Positions 8,686 through 17,422 of a DNA stretch of 64,000 nt are shown here, one piece after another. Origin of the DNA: Bacteroidota bacterium (GTDB lineage Bacteria; Bacteroidota; Bacteroidia; Bacteroidales; ML635J-15); contig JAKQEK010000152.1 in assembly GCA_029558535.1 (NCBI GenBank), positions 1 to 64,000 on the forward strand, read 5' to 3'. How positions within the stretch are numbered: position 1 is the stretch's first letter; every line of letters starts with the position of its first letter. The notes beneath the pieces were generated by a model, which did not search any database, was not told the DNA's origin, and was given only the letters and a program-made list of their open reading frames with translations. Made by a program: the position numbers and the translations under genes.

Positions 8686-9191
8686 TCAAGCACATTTAGT
8701 TTTTTTGCCGACATACAAACCTTCAACAATAAAATTGAAGATATAATTGAGGATGGCGATTGTGATATTTTGTATTTAGACCCGCCATATATTCAAAACC
8801 AATTTGGAACTCAATATCACCTATTGCAAACTTTGGTTTTAAATGATGCCCCTTCAATAAGCCCTGTTACAGGTTCAAGACCAACTACGCCAATGCATTC
8901 AGATTGGTCAAAAGATTATAAGTCACATATTCTTTTCGATAGAATAATTGCAAAAACAAAAGCAAAACATATTATTTTTAGCTACAGCGTTGATGGATTC
9001 CTTTCTAAAAGTTTTATTGAAGCAAGTTTAAAAAGGTATGGGAAATCAGAAACATATATGTGTCGATTGAAGATTACGACGCATATCCATATATAAGCTT
9101 TAATGGGAGTGAGACATCATGGTATTTTAACAAAAACAATTTTAAGGCACGAGATTCTGAATATTTCAGGGTTTTAAACAAGTACAAATAA
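8686..9191 (+). pseudogene. Decayed D12-class N6-adenine methyltransferase
   Basis: Reading from 8686, the frame gives FNNKIEDIIEDGDCDILYLDPPY, with the catalytic DPPY motif at 8782-8793. It continues through KAKHIIFSYSVDGFLS to about 9050. The typical family C-terminus (YVSIEDYDAYPYISF, ending YFRVLNKYK at 9191) continues in a different frame, so at least one indel lies near 9040-9060. The N-terminal half with the SAM-binding motif is absent: an in-frame TAG at 8683 precedes the homology, and upstream is another gene. The locus is therefore truncated and frameshifted, and unlikely to make an active enzyme. An intact beta-class methyltransferase follows directly, suggesting replacement. Confidence 0.75.
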
Positions 9192-9296
9192 TTTGAAGAA
9201 TTTTCTTTAATAAATATTGAAATATAATTGGAAATTATTCAAAGATTTATTTACCTTTAAGAAAAATAAAGCTACCTGACATAAATATTTTAATCA

Positions 9297-10043
9297 ATGA
9301 AGCTACAAGAAATCCTTTTAGGCGACTGTTTGGATTTGTTGCCAAACATACCAAAAGGGTCGGTAGACATGATTTTAGCTGATTTGCCATATGGGATCAC
9401 ATCTAACAAATGGGATAGCATTATCCCGCTTGACAAGCTGTGGCCGCTATATTGGCATGTCTTGAAAGAAAACGGGGTTGTTGCTCTGACTGCCTCGCAA
9501 CCTTTTTCGTCGTGCTTGGTGATGTCGCAAGCATCCTTATTCAGGCATGAATGGATATGGATAAAAAACAGGGGCAGCAATTTTGCAAATACTGTGCGCG
9601 AGCCGTTCAAAGAACACGAACAAGTGTTGATTTTTAGCAAAGGCAAATGGACATACAATAAACAAATGCAAGAACGTACAGGGTCAGGCGCAGACAGAGT
9701 TAAATACGAATTTAACCATGAAAGCAAAAGCGAAAATTATAGGGTTTTTTCAGAAAGGAGGAGCGTAAATTTACCTCAATTGAGAGTGCCTTCTTCTTGG
9801 CAAAAATTCAATGTATGCACAAGCAAGCTACACCCCACGGTCAAGCCAGTAGGATTGTTTGAATATCTAATTAAGACCTACACAAACGAAGGGGAGGTAG
9901 TTTTAGACAATGCCGCTGGCAGCGGTACTACTGCTGAGGCTGCCATAATGCAAGGAAGGCAGTTTATTGTGATGGAAAAAGAAGAAAAATATTTCAATAT
10001 CATCAAGGAAAGAGTTGGTAAATTATCTTCCAATTTAAAATAA
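9297..10043 (+). CDS. Beta-class DNA methyltransferase (N6-adenine or N4-cytosine)
   Basis: A 248-residue complete enzyme. The catalytic motif DLPYG is at residues 29-33 and the SAM-binding motif DNAAGSGTT near residue 204. This order, catalytic before SAM motif, defines beta-class amino-methyltransferases (COG0863 type). HPTVKPVGLFEYLI, just before the SAM motif, is also typical. The substrate is DNA, with SAM as donor; the target sequence cannot be read from the protein. No restriction endonuclease lies next to it, so it is an orphan methylase, plausibly protecting phage DNA from host restriction. It lies between a methyltransferase remnant and a small secreted protein. Confidence 0.88.
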   Translation: MKLQEILLGDCLDLLPNIPKGSVDMILADLPYGITSNKWDSIIPLDKLWPLYWHVLKENGVVALTASQPFSSCLVMSQASLFRHEWIWIKNRGSNFANTVREPFKEHEQVLIFSKGKWTYNKQMQERTGSGADRVKYEFNHESKSENYRVFSERRSVNLPQLRVPSSWQKFNVCTSKLHPTVKPVGLFEYLIKTYTNEGEVVLDNAAGSGTTAEAAIMQGRQFIVMEKEEKYFNIIKERVGKLSSNLK

Positions 10044-10062
10044 TTTTTAAAAAAAAGTTGGC

Positions 10063-10479
10063 ATGAAACATCTTTTATTAATATTAGCATCTATTCTTTG
10101 TTCTTTTTTTTGTTATTCTCAAGATTATAACTATGAATTCATCACAGACGGGAACGCATTCATAAAACTCTCTGAAACATGGGGAGGCGACACAACCCTG
10201 TCTTTAACCATGCAAGTCCGGGTAATAAAATATTATAACAACCTGAAGATAGTTTCCAACCGGGATTTTGGTAACATTAAGTTCGCCGCAGACATAGCTT
10301 TTGTCGGGATAAAGCCCAACAAAGACTTGATATACTACTATTTCACTCCGGACAATATCCAATATTGGATACATGTGAACCCAAGCGATGGGCTTATCTT
10401 CTTTAAAGACATAGAAGGAAACCTGATCACCTCATATGGGACAAGGTTTAATGGCATACCAATCGAACCCGGCTTTTAG
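10063..10479 (+). CDS. Small secreted protein, 138 aa
   Basis: A clear Sec signal peptide: MKHL, a hydrophobic core LLILASILCSFFC, then YSQ with cleavage likely after Ser or Gln, a style typical of Flavobacteriia. The mature part of about 118 residues is strand-rich (SLTMQVRVIKYYNNLKIV, AADIAFVGI) with no recognised family. It would act in the periplasm or outer envelope. Possible roles include superinfection exclusion or modifying the infected cell surface, but that is speculation. It starts 19 nt after the methyltransferase and is probably co-transcribed. Confidence 0.65.
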   Translation: MKHLLLILASILCSFFCYSQDYNYEFITDGNAFIKLSETWGGDTTLSLTMQVRVIKYYNNLKIVSNRDFGNIKFAADIAFVGIKPNKDLIYYYFTPDNIQYWIHVNPSDGLIFFKDIEGNLITSYGTRFNGIPIEPGF

Positions 10480-10555
10480 TTATTTTTAATTATCTTGCAT
10501 TTATTTTCTTCGCCCTGTTATTATAATGATTAACATATTTTAATACGCAAGTTTG

Positions 10556-11896
10556 ATGTTCAAGCCAAATACCATTTCTAATAAATTTCTAGGAGAAGAT
10601 TTTGAATTTCAAATCATTAACATGGTAATAGGGGAATTTCATGAAGATGGTTCAAGAGATACTAGAATGGGAGAAGAAGTCATTGGTTTGTTAGACGAAA
10701 AATATTTTTCTTCCCTTTTTACTAAAAAAATTGTAAACATAATCAAAAACTACTATCAGCAATATAGAGGGATACCTACATACAAGGAAATATATGCAGA
10801 AAATAATTTATACACGAACGATGAGATAGAAAGAAAAGAAGTTAAAAAACTTTTATTAAAGATAAACAGCCAAAAAATAAACAATAGGAAGTGGGTAAAA
10901 GAAAACGTGGTAAACTTTTTAACCCAACAAGAAATACTCTATTATTGTTATGAAACAATAGATAAGGTCAAGCAGGGGGACGAACAAGTGAAAAACCTTG
11001 ACTATCTCATGTATAACATGAGAGAATTTCAAAGAAAGCTCCTTCAGACATACCGCCCAATAACATTAGAGCCAAACAAGCCTTACCATTTTGACAATAA
11101 AGCTTATTATGTCCCGTTGGGATGGGGAGATTATTTTGATAAAAAATTTAATTTCAAGCAAGGCAGGCTGGCATTAGGGGTCATACCTACAGGGGTTGGC
11201 AAGACTACCACTGCCACTATTACCGCAGTCCACAACTTCTTGAGAGGAAAAGTCGTAGCATTGGTTTTTTTCGAGGATTATTATGAAGATATAATGAAAA
11301 AAATATATGCTAAACTATCGGGCCTCGGCATCAACGCAGTAGTAAAAAACAATAAAACCGCTTTTGAACTATCGAACGAAGAAATAAAAAGGGGATATGC
11401 GGAAGGGGGGAGGCTGATATTGATAAAATTGAACCAAACTACAGCTACTACAAACGATTTAAGGAATGTGTGCGACAATATTATAGCAGAATATGGTAGC
11501 CTTTATCTGCTTATAGTGGATTATTTAGATTGCTTGAATTCTCCTAAAAACCGGAAATATAAAGACAAATACGAAGAACAGGCTGATGTCGTTGTCGATC
11601 TTATCACGCTGATTTCCGATTTAGAATATTATATTCCATGCTTAACTTATATCCAGACGAATAGATCCGGCCTGAATGAACTGATAGTCAACCTTGAAAG
11701 TATGGGCGGTTCAGTGGCAAGGGCATTTAAAGCACAACAATTGTTTTCTCTGTCAAGGCATAGGAATTTAGAGGTCATAAAAAACAGAGAAGGAGAAGCT
11801 GGAATAATTTATAAAGAAATCATATTGGATAACGAAAAGATGTTTATCGAAATTTCAGAGTCTAATGTGGATTCTAAAAACGAATTTGTATCCTAA
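10556..11896 (+). CDS. Replicative DNA helicase, DnaB / T4 gp41-like
   Basis: A 446-residue RecA-fold helicase. Walker A IPTGVGKTTT sits near residue 212, Walker B LLIVDYLD near 316, and the sensor-like segment CLTYIQTNRSG near 365 before a Gly/Ser-rich GGSVARAFKAQQ stretch. The N-terminal 170 residues are helical (LLDEKYFSSLFTKKIVNII), matching the DnaB N-terminal scaffold. Length and layout fit T4 gp41, which unwinds the fork as a hexamer and works with a primase. The ATG at 10556 is chosen over an overlapping TTG at 10553. The companion primase activity may come from the BT4734-like protein at 28-32 kb. Confidence 0.85.
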   Translation: MFKPNTISNKFLGEDFEFQIINMVIGEFHEDGSRDTRMGEEVIGLLDEKYFSSLFTKKIVNIIKNYYQQYRGIPTYKEIYAENNLYTNDEIERKEVKKLLLKINSQKINNRKWVKENVVNFLTQQEILYYCYETIDKVKQGDEQVKNLDYLMYNMREFQRKLLQTYRPITLEPNKPYHFDNKAYYVPLGWGDYFDKKFNFKQGRLALGVIPTGVGKTTTATITAVHNFLRGKVVALVFFEDYYEDIMKKIYAKLSGLGINAVVKNNKTAFELSNEEIKRGYAEGGRLILIKLNQTTATTNDLRNVCDNIIAEYGSLYLLIVDYLDCLNSPKNRKYKDKYEEQADVVVDLITLISDLEYYIPCLTYIQTNRSGLNELIVNLESMGGSVARAFKAQQLFSLSRHRNLEVIKNREGEAGIIYKEIILDNEKMFIEISESNVDSKNEFVS

Positions 11897-11932
11897 ATTT
11901 TTATTGTTAACAGCCCGTTTTTTTTTGAAAAC

Positions 11933-11972
11933 ATACCCCTAAAAAACTATTTATAAATACCCCCTAAAAAAC
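11933..11972. repeat. Direct repeat flanking a TATTTATAAATA palindrome
   Basis: Two copies of a ~15-bp unit (ATACCCC-TAAAAAAC at 11933-11947 and ATACCCCC-TAAAAAAC from 11957) flank the palindrome TATTTATAAATA at 11948-11959. They lie in the 211-bp gap between the helicase and nrdB. No gene is visible there. The structure could be a promoter region for nrdB or an iteron-like element near replication genes. Confidence 0.5.
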
Positions 11973-12025
11973 AAGCCCTAGTCAGGTTTGCTTGCGGTAG
12001 AAAGCTATTTTTATCCAGCATTTGC

Positions 12026-12054
12026 ATCACAAAAACATAAAGTGCTTTTGTGAT
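12026..12054. repeat. 9-bp inverted repeat in the nrdB leader
   Basis: ATCACAAAA (12026-12034) pairs with TTTTGTGAT (12046-12054) across an 11-nt loop, 53 nt before the nrdB ATG. It is not followed by a T-run, so an operator or mRNA leader hairpin controlling the reductase genes is more likely than a terminator. Confidence 0.45.
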
Positions 12055-12107
12055 AACATGCTTGCTTTTTTATTCATTTAATTAACTTAATTTAACCAAC
12101 CACTTTT

Positions 12108-13070
12108 ATGCAAAATTTTAAAACCGAACCTATCTTAACAGAAAACCCTAACAGGTTTGTCCTTTTCCCAATCAAACACCCTGACATATATTACGATTTT
12201 TATAAAAGGCATGAATCGTCTTTTTGGAAAACAGGCGAAGTTGACTTGTCTAAAGACATACATGATTGGGAAAAATTAAACGACCGCGAACGTTTTTTTA
12301 TAAAAAACGTGTTGGCTTTTTTTGCAGCAAGCGATGGGATCGTAAATGAAAACTTGGCAGAAAATTTTGTAAGAGAAGTACAATATACAGAAGCAAAATT
12401 TTTTTATGGGTTTCAGATAATGATGGAGAATATACATTCGGAAATGTATTCTTTATTGATAGACACATACATCAAAGACGAAAAAGAAAAGGACGAATGC
12501 TTTAATGCAATTGACCGGATGCCAGCAGTAAAGAAAAAAGCAGATTGGGCATTAAATTGGGTGAATTCTGAAAATTTTGTTGATCGCTTGCTTGCCTTTT
12601 GTGCAGTAGAAATGTTGTTTTTTTCCGGGTCGTTTTGTTCCATTTTTTGGTTGAAGCAAAGAGGGATCATGCCGGGGCTTTCTTTAGCAAACGAGTTCAT
12701 ATTCAAAGACGAAAACTTACATGGAGAATTTGCAATACATTTGATTAACAACCATATTGTCAACAAGCCGTCTGAAGCTAGGGTGAAAGAAATTTTCTTA
12801 TCGGCATTAGAAATAGAAAATGAATTTATTACAGAATCATTGCCTGTTTCTTTGATTGGAATGAATGCAAACTTGATGAAGCGGTATTTGCAGTTTGTGG
12901 CTGACGGTTTATTCGAACAGCTAGGGTGCAGCAAAGAATTTCACGTTTCTAATCCATTCCCGTTTATGGAAAACATAGCCGTACAAGGAAAAACTAATTT
13001 TTTTGAAAAGAGAGTGGGAGATTATAAAAAAGCTGAACTAGGGGATTTTTTGCTTAACGAAGATTTCTAA
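12108..13070 (+). CDS. nrdB: Ribonucleotide reductase class I, beta subunit
   Basis: A 320-residue beta subunit that carries the diiron-tyrosyl radical needed by the alpha subunit. Metal ligands are visible in order: Asp in AASDGIV, Glu in [10 protein letters not shown], the E..H pair in MENIHSEMY with the radical Tyr following, Glu in VEMLFF, Glu in FKDENLH and the final His in DENLHGEF. The C-terminal FLLNEDF is the usual flexible tail that docks on NrdA. Length is within the normal range. nrdA starts 15 nt downstream, so the two are co-transcribed; beta before alpha is the reverse of T4. The product supplies dNTPs for phage replication. Confidence 0.95.
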   Translation: MQNFKTEPILTENPNRFVLFPIKHPDIYYDFYKRHESSFWKTGEVDLSKDIHDWEKLNDRERFFIKNVLAFFAASDGIVNENLAENFVREVQYTEAKFFYGFQIMMENIHSEMYSLLIDTYIKDEKEKDECFNAIDRMPAVKKKADWALNWVNSENFVDRLLAFCAVEMLFFSGSFCSIFWLKQRGIMPGLSLANEFIFKDENLHGEFAIHLINNHIVNKPSEARVKEIFLSALEIENEFITESLPVSLIGMNANLMKRYLQFVADGLFEQLGCSKEFHVSNPFPFMENIAVQGKTNFFEKRVGDYKKAELGDFLLNEDF

Positions 13071-13084
13071 AAAATTAAACTCTT

Positions 13085-15454
13085 ATGAATTATTCTGTAA
13101 CAAAAAGAAATGGCAGGGTTGTCCAATTCAACCCCGCAAAACTGCGCGCCCGCATAAAAAATGCTGCACATGGGCTGAAAGTAAACATCGACGATGTATT
13201 TGTACAAACAGTGCAAGGCATCACAGACGGGATGAATACTTCTCAATTGGATACTCTTGTAGCGATGACTGCTGCAAATATGGTATCTACCCACCCTGAC
13301 TATGCAAGCTTGGCTGCAAATGTATCAATCAGCAGGCATAATAAGGAAGTAGAGCCGAACTATGACAAATTGACGGAGCAATTATATGAAATAGGTATTT
13401 TAAACCAAGAGTATTATGAAAAAAAACGAGGATATGGAGGTTTAGATGGATATATCAACTATGATAGGGATTTTCACTTTAATTATTTCGGATGGAAGTC
13501 TTTAGAAAGCCTATATTTGCTAACTAATGGAGAAGGCAATGTTGTCGAACGGCCGCAGCATATGTATATGCGGTGCGCAATAACCTTGAGCTATGATTTA
13601 GAGTCATGTATAAAATTATATGAAAATTTTTCTAAGCACTTGATTGCGCTTGCAAGCCCTATCATGATAAACGCTGGCACTAAGGTTGGAAATATGGTAT
13701 CTTGTGAGCTACATGATATAGCAGCCGATTCTAAAGAAGGCTTGTTAGAAACATTTTCCGATTTATGCAATGCTTCAGCCAGAGCTTCTGGACTTGGCTT
13801 ATCAGCCAGCAAAATAAGGTCAGGCAAATCAAGATTAAGCAATGGAGGGAAAGCAGCAGGCCTGTTGAAATACGAAAAAATCTTAAACGAAGGGATGCGC
13901 TTTTTTGACCAAAGCGGAAGGCGCCCCGGAAGCGTTTCGATATATGTGGAACCTTGGCACATGGATATTGAAGATCACATCAACGCAAAGCTGCCTAGCG
14001 GGGCAGAAGAGAATAGGGCTAGAGATATATTTACAGCTTTATGGATACCTGACCTTTTTATGAAAAGGGTAACAGCAAATGAGCATTGGACTTTGGTTTG
14101 CCCCAACGAAGTTTTAAAAGCAGGGTTTAAACCTCTATGGAGTATTTTTGGAAAAGAGTTTGAAAATGAATATACTGCTATAGAAAACGCATTTTTAGAA
14201 GGAAAAATGCCTGCTAAAGTAATAAATGCTAGGGATTTGTGGCAAAAGATAATCAAAGCCCAGATAGAATCAGGCGTCCCGTATATGGCATACAAAGATC
14301 ATGTCAACTATAAGAACCCGCAATCAAATATCGGCATCATCACTTCGCAAAACTTGTGCATAGAAGTCTGCTTATACCATGACCCCAATACTGTGGCGAC
14401 TTGTATCCTATCTTCCGTCCCTCTTCAGAAATATGTACATAAAGAAGAGGATGGAAACTCTTATTTTGATTTTGAGTTAATGGGCAAAGTCGTCCAAGAT
14501 CAAATATTTGCACTAAACCAGCTTATAAATACCAATAATTTTTCAACTGAAAAAGCTAAAAGGGGGGCGGAAGAACAGCGGGCACTGGGAATAGGAGTAC
14601 AAGGGATGGCAGATATGTTAGCCATGCTTGACCTGCACTTCGACCACCCTGATGCTGTTAGTTTGAATAAAAAGATATTCGAATGTATATATTTTAATGC
14701 TCTAAAAGGATCCAATAAATATGCTAAAAAATTTAATGTCGTTTATCCATATTATAAGGGCTCTCCAATTTCAAACGGTGTTTTTCAATTTGATATGTGG
14801 GGTTATGACAGGAGCAAATTGACGTTTGACTGGAATGGTTTAGAACAGGAAATTAAAAAATATGGGGTTGCCAATTCTACTGTTACTGCTTTGATGCCAA
14901 CAGCATCTTCCGCAAGGCCAATAGGATCAAACGAATGTTTCGAGCCATTCTTTAGCAATATTTATACTCGAAGGACAAAAGATGGAGAATATATGATAAT
15001 AAACCATCATTTTATAAACGACCTATCTGAAATGGGGTTGTGGGACGAAACGGTAAAAAATTACATGATAAGGCTTAACGGCAGTATTGCAGATATACCT
15101 TTTAATGATATTGTCGGAGAAGATTACGAAATTTATAAAGATCGTTTAAATTATTTAGTTAAAAAATACAGGACTGTATACGAATATAAGCAAAAATCGT
15201 TGATTGATTTAAGTGCTGACAGAGCCCCATTTATAGATCAATCACAATCGTTAAACATTTTCATGGAAAGCCCGAATATGGCAAGCCTGTCGTCATCTCA
15301 TTTTTATGCTTGGGAAAAAGGGCTAAAAACCGGAATGTATTATTTAAGAAGCAGAGGGATAAAAGTAAACAACAGCCACTTAGCCATAACATCTTCAGCT
15401 AAAGCACAAGAGGTCAAAGACGATAACAACATCGGGTGTATCGGCTGTGAATGA
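13085..15454 (+). CDS. nrdA: Ribonucleotide reductase class I, alpha subunit
   Basis: A 789-residue catalytic subunit. The N-terminal SVTKRNGRVVQFNPAKL is an ATP-cone allosteric domain. The catalytic core shows SPIMINAGTKVGNMVSCEL with the first redox cysteine, the NLCIEV motif holding the radical Cys and Glu, and the second redox cysteine in TVATCILSSVP. ALMPTASSARPIGSNECFEPF is the family phosphate and substrate loop, and the C-terminal GCIGCE supplies the CxxC pair that re-reduces the active site. All expected residues are present, so the enzyme should be active with NrdB. No thioredoxin or glutaredoxin gene is seen nearby, so a host reductant is likely. A strong terminator follows. Confidence 0.95.
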   Translation: MNYSVTKRNGRVVQFNPAKLRARIKNAAHGLKVNIDDVFVQTVQGITDGMNTSQLDTLVAMTAANMVSTHPDYASLAANVSISRHNKEVEPNYDKLTEQLYEIGILNQEYYEKKRGYGGLDGYINYDRDFHFNYFGWKSLESLYLLTNGEGNVVERPQHMYMRCAITLSYDLESCIKLYENFSKHLIALASPIMINAGTKVGNMVSCELHDIAADSKEGLLETFSDLCNASARASGLGLSASKIRSGKSRLSNGGKAAGLLKYEKILNEGMRFFDQSGRRPGSVSIYVEPWHMDIEDHINAKLPSGAEENRARDIFTALWIPDLFMKRVTANEHWTLVCPNEVLKAGFKPLWSIFGKEFENEYTAIENAFLEGKMPAKVINARDLWQKIIKAQIESGVPYMAYKDHVNYKNPQSNIGIITSQNLCIEVCLYHDPNTVATCILSSVPLQKYVHKEEDGNSYFDFELMGKVVQDQIFALNQLINTNNFSTEKAKRGAEEQRALGIGVQGMADMLAMLDLHFDHPDAVSLNKKIFECIYFNALKGSNKYAKKFNVVYPYYKGSPISNGVFQFDMWGYDRSKLTFDWNGLEQEIKKYGVANSTVTALMPTASSARPIGSNECFEPFFSNIYTRRTKDGEYMIINHHFINDLSEMGLWDETVKNYMIRLNGSIADIPFNDIVGEDYEIYKDRLNYLVKKYRTVYEYKQKSLIDLSADRAPFIDQSQSLNIFMESPNMASLSSSHFYAWEKGLKTGMYYLRSRGIKVNNSHLAITSSAKAQEVKDDNNIGCIGCE

Positions 15455-15474
15455 AATATTATGAGTTGTTTAAT

Positions 15475-15512
15475 AATATGCCAGTTAGCGAGCTAACTGG
15501 CATATTTATTTT
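15475..15512 (+). terminator. Terminator after nrdA
   Basis: A stem of about 14 bp (ATATGCCAGTTAGC against its reverse complement) with a minimal loop, followed by TTTATTTT. It lies about 20 nt after the nrdA stop and ends the nrdB-nrdA transcript. Confidence 0.85.
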
Positions 15513-15537
15513 AAACCATATCATTAGAGAAAATAAG

Positions 15538-15702
15538 ATGAAGATATTTTTTTCTGAACAGTATGAGATTCTATAGAAAACCATAGAACCTCTTAGCATC
15601 CGCCTTAGCCGATGCCGGGCTTTTGATGGCGAATATTTGGATATACATGGCGGAAATATAATGAAAGATAAAAACGGAAATTGGAAAATAATAGACTTTT
15701 AA
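15538..15702 (+). pseudogene. Remnant of a kinase-like gene
   Basis: One frame runs from ATG 15538 (MKIFFSEQYEIL) through an in-frame TAG at 15574-15576 to a TAA at 15700. The part after the TAG ends FDGEYLDIHGGNIMK and then GNWKIIDF. The order HGGN followed by IIDF matches the catalytic-loop and Mg-binding signatures of protein-kinase-fold enzymes (H-x-x-N, then I-D-F). The usual N-lobe and most of the C-lobe are missing, so this looks like an internally deleted, nonsense-mutated copy. The opening MKIFFSE resembles the starts of the next two genes. A 12-residue peptide could still be translated. Confidence 0.5.
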
Positions 15703-15705
15703 TAT

Positions 15706-16773
15706 ATGAGAATTTTAATACGAGAAGATATATTTTATAAGAATACACTTATTCTTGAAAAATTAGAATATGCAGCAGGCGTGTTGCCAATAGCGAAAAC
15801 TACAGGCAGGATATTAATTCAAAAAAGAGCCCCCAATATCTCGCACGGAAATACTTGGGCTACATTTGGCGGCAAGCCAGATGCTAATGAAACTCCGGAA
15901 CAAACAGCTAGAAGAGAATTTAAAGAAGAAAGCGGATATGACGGCCCAATTTATAAAATGGCGCCATCCTTTTTGTATAAAAGGAAAGGAGGCTTTAAAT
16001 TCTATAATAATTTAATATTAGTCCCTAAAGAATTTAAAGTCAAAACGATAAACAAAAAAACTGTAGATGGTGAGATAGAAGTAGTAGATGCAAAATGGGT
16101 TAGCTTAGATGAATTAAAGCAAATGAATAAATTGCATTTCGGATTGAAAAGCCTGCTGAAACATTCTGAAGGACAAATAAAAAGATATATAAAAAATAAT
16201 TGTAAAAGCCTCGTAAAAGAACAGGAAGAAGAAGATGAAAAAGAAGATATTAGTATATTTTCTGATCAACTGATCGGCAAGAAATTCAACTCAGTCAGCG
16301 ATATTTGGAAATTTGTAAGAAAGCTGCTGTCCAATCATGAAAGAAAATATGGCATAAGGCCAAACAATAATTTTTACGATTATTTTGAAATAGGAAAAGA
16401 TGAAAACAATGCGTATTATATAAAGGTAAACGAGGTTGATGTTTTGAAACCAGACGAATGGGGCAAGATAGATATTATCGAGCCAAAGCCGGGCCTGTTA
16501 AGGCAAACAGCAGAATCAAATTATTCTGGCGACTATAAGATTATAGGCCCAAAATTAGTAAAAATAGGCGACTATATAGATTCTTTTGAATATTTAAACC
16601 ACAGCGAAAGGATAATAAAACTAGGGGGTACTATAATAAAAAACAGAAGATTCGAGCCTATCATAGTAGATCCAAAAGAAAAGTATGTAATAGAAGGCCA
16701 ACACAGGATTAGAGCTCTAAAAATGAAAGGTTTTACTACAGTTTTAGCTTATCTAATAGAGGAAATAGAATGA
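15706..16773 (+). CDS. NUDIX hydrolase fused to a ParB-like domain
   Basis: A 355-residue two-domain protein. Residues 24-150 are a NUDIX domain with a complete Nudix box from Gly56 to Tyr78 (GX5EX7REFKEESGY), which hydrolyses nucleoside diphosphates linked to another group. Residues 150-300 are a charged linker with an unassigned region. The C-terminal 45 residues carry a ParB/sulfiredoxin-like signature, EPIIVD then YVIEGQHRIRALKMKG, where the GxHR motif binds nucleotide. Such fusions fit the ‘polyvalent protein’ idea of multi-domain proteins that phages deliver into the host, but delivery here is an inference. The start MRILIRED resembles the neighbouring MK[IV]xFSE starts. It overlaps the next gene by ATGA, so the two are translationally coupled. 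Confidence 0.85.
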   Translation: MRILIREDIFYKNTLILEKLEYAAGVLPIAKTTGRILIQKRAPNISHGNTWATFGGKPDANETPEQTARREFKEESGYDGPIYKMAPSFLYKRKGGFKFYNNLILVPKEFKVKTINKKTVDGEIEVVDAKWVSLDELKQMNKLHFGLKSLLKHSEGQIKRYIKNNCKSLVKEQEEEDEKEDISIFSDQLIGKKFNSVSDIWKFVRKLLSNHERKYGIRPNNNFYDYFEIGKDENNAYYIKVNEVDVLKPDEWGKIDIIEPKPGLLRQTAESNYSGDYKIIGPKLVKIGDYIDSFEYLNHSERIIKLGGTIIKNRRFEPIIVDPKEKYVIEGQHRIRALKMKGFTTVLAYLIEEIE

Positions 16774-16925
16774 AAGTATTGTTCAGCGAAAACATTGCAG
16801 GCAAAATGCTATGGTTTCATCGAAATACAGCACCAATAATAATATGGGATGTTAAAAAACAACTAAACGGTTTTTATAAGGGGCTACATTTATTATTTAA
16901 CCCTGAAAAATTTTTAATAAGATAA
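16770..16925 (+). CDS. Small protein, 51 aa, coupled to the NUDIX-ParB gene
   Basis: The frame starts at the ATGA overlap with the previous stop (MKVLFSENIAGKMLWFHRN) and ends FNPEKFLIR. It is basic and aromatic, with no membrane segment or known domain. Tight coupling and the MKVLFSE opening shared with its neighbours support a real gene. It ends 16 nt before gp25. Function unknown. Confidence 0.6.
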   Translation: MKVLFSENIAGKMLWFHRNTAPIIIWDVKKQLNGFYKGLHLLFNPEKFLIR

Positions 16926-16941
16926 TTTATTAAAAAAATAA

Positions 16942-17307
16942 ATGAAAAAGACGATTAACATAAAATTCCCGTTAGAACAATCCCCGAAAAACCATTTTTT
17001 TTCATTGACAAACAACACCAATGATGCCGTCATTTCCAATCTAAATTTTTTTATCACTGTGAGGGAAGGAGAGCGCTTATATAATAAAAGGATGGGGTTT
17101 GGCATAGAAAAATACCTCTTTGAGCCATTAGACGATATTACAGTAAAAAATTTGAAAAATGAATTGACATCTAAAATCAAAGATTTTTTTCCCCAAATAA
17201 AAATTGAAAAGCTTGAAACGACAATAGACAATAACTCCTACATGGTTTCCCTTAATTTAGAAGGCATCGTAAATGGGTCTGCTTTTGAAAGCCAAATAAA
17301 TTTTTAA
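16942..17307 (+). CDS. Baseplate wedge protein, gp25-like
   Basis: A 121-residue protein of the gp25/GPW family found in all contractile injection systems, where it sits in the baseplate wedge and starts the sheath. Visible signatures: N-terminal KFPLEQSP, a SNLNFFITVREGER segment, the family core MGFGIEKYLFEP, and a C-terminal half with IKDFFPQIKIEKLET. Length is normal for the family. AATTTATTAAAA about 12 nt before the ATG resembles the late box. It is separated from the other baseplate genes (gp6 at 35 kb, hub at 0.6 kb), so the morphogenesis genes are scattered. Confidence 0.9.
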   Translation: MKKTINIKFPLEQSPKNHFFSLTNNTNDAVISNLNFFITVREGERLYNKRMGFGIEKYLFEPLDDITVKNLKNELTSKIKDFFPQIKIEKLETTIDNNSYMVSLNLEGIVNGSAFESQINF

Positions 17308-17334
17308 ATATTTTTTTATTTCGTTAGAATATAT

Positions 17335-17342
17335 TATCTTTG
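17335..17342 (+). promoter_or_regulatory. Host-type -7 box before the gene at 17423
   Basis: TATCTTTG is a perfect TAnnTTTG box. The expected -33 position holds TTTT instead of TTTG. Transcription would start near 17349, giving a leader of about 74 nt. Confidence 0.5.
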
Positions 17343-17422
17343 TGTCGATCAAATCTATTTTTAGTCGCAATAATTGAAGATAAAGCGACAAATTGTGAAT
17401 TAAATAATAAAAAAATCATAAT

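Noticed and set aside
9297-9727. Minus-strand frame opposite the beta-class methyltransferase
   Set aside because: The plus-strand reading has all catalytic motifs; the antisense translation has none.
15538-15702. In-frame TAG read as recoded (TAG to Gln, as in some crAss-like phages)
   Set aside because: Several clear genes in the window end at TAG (for example at 10479, 40148 and 54346) with no homologous extension, so the standard code fits better.
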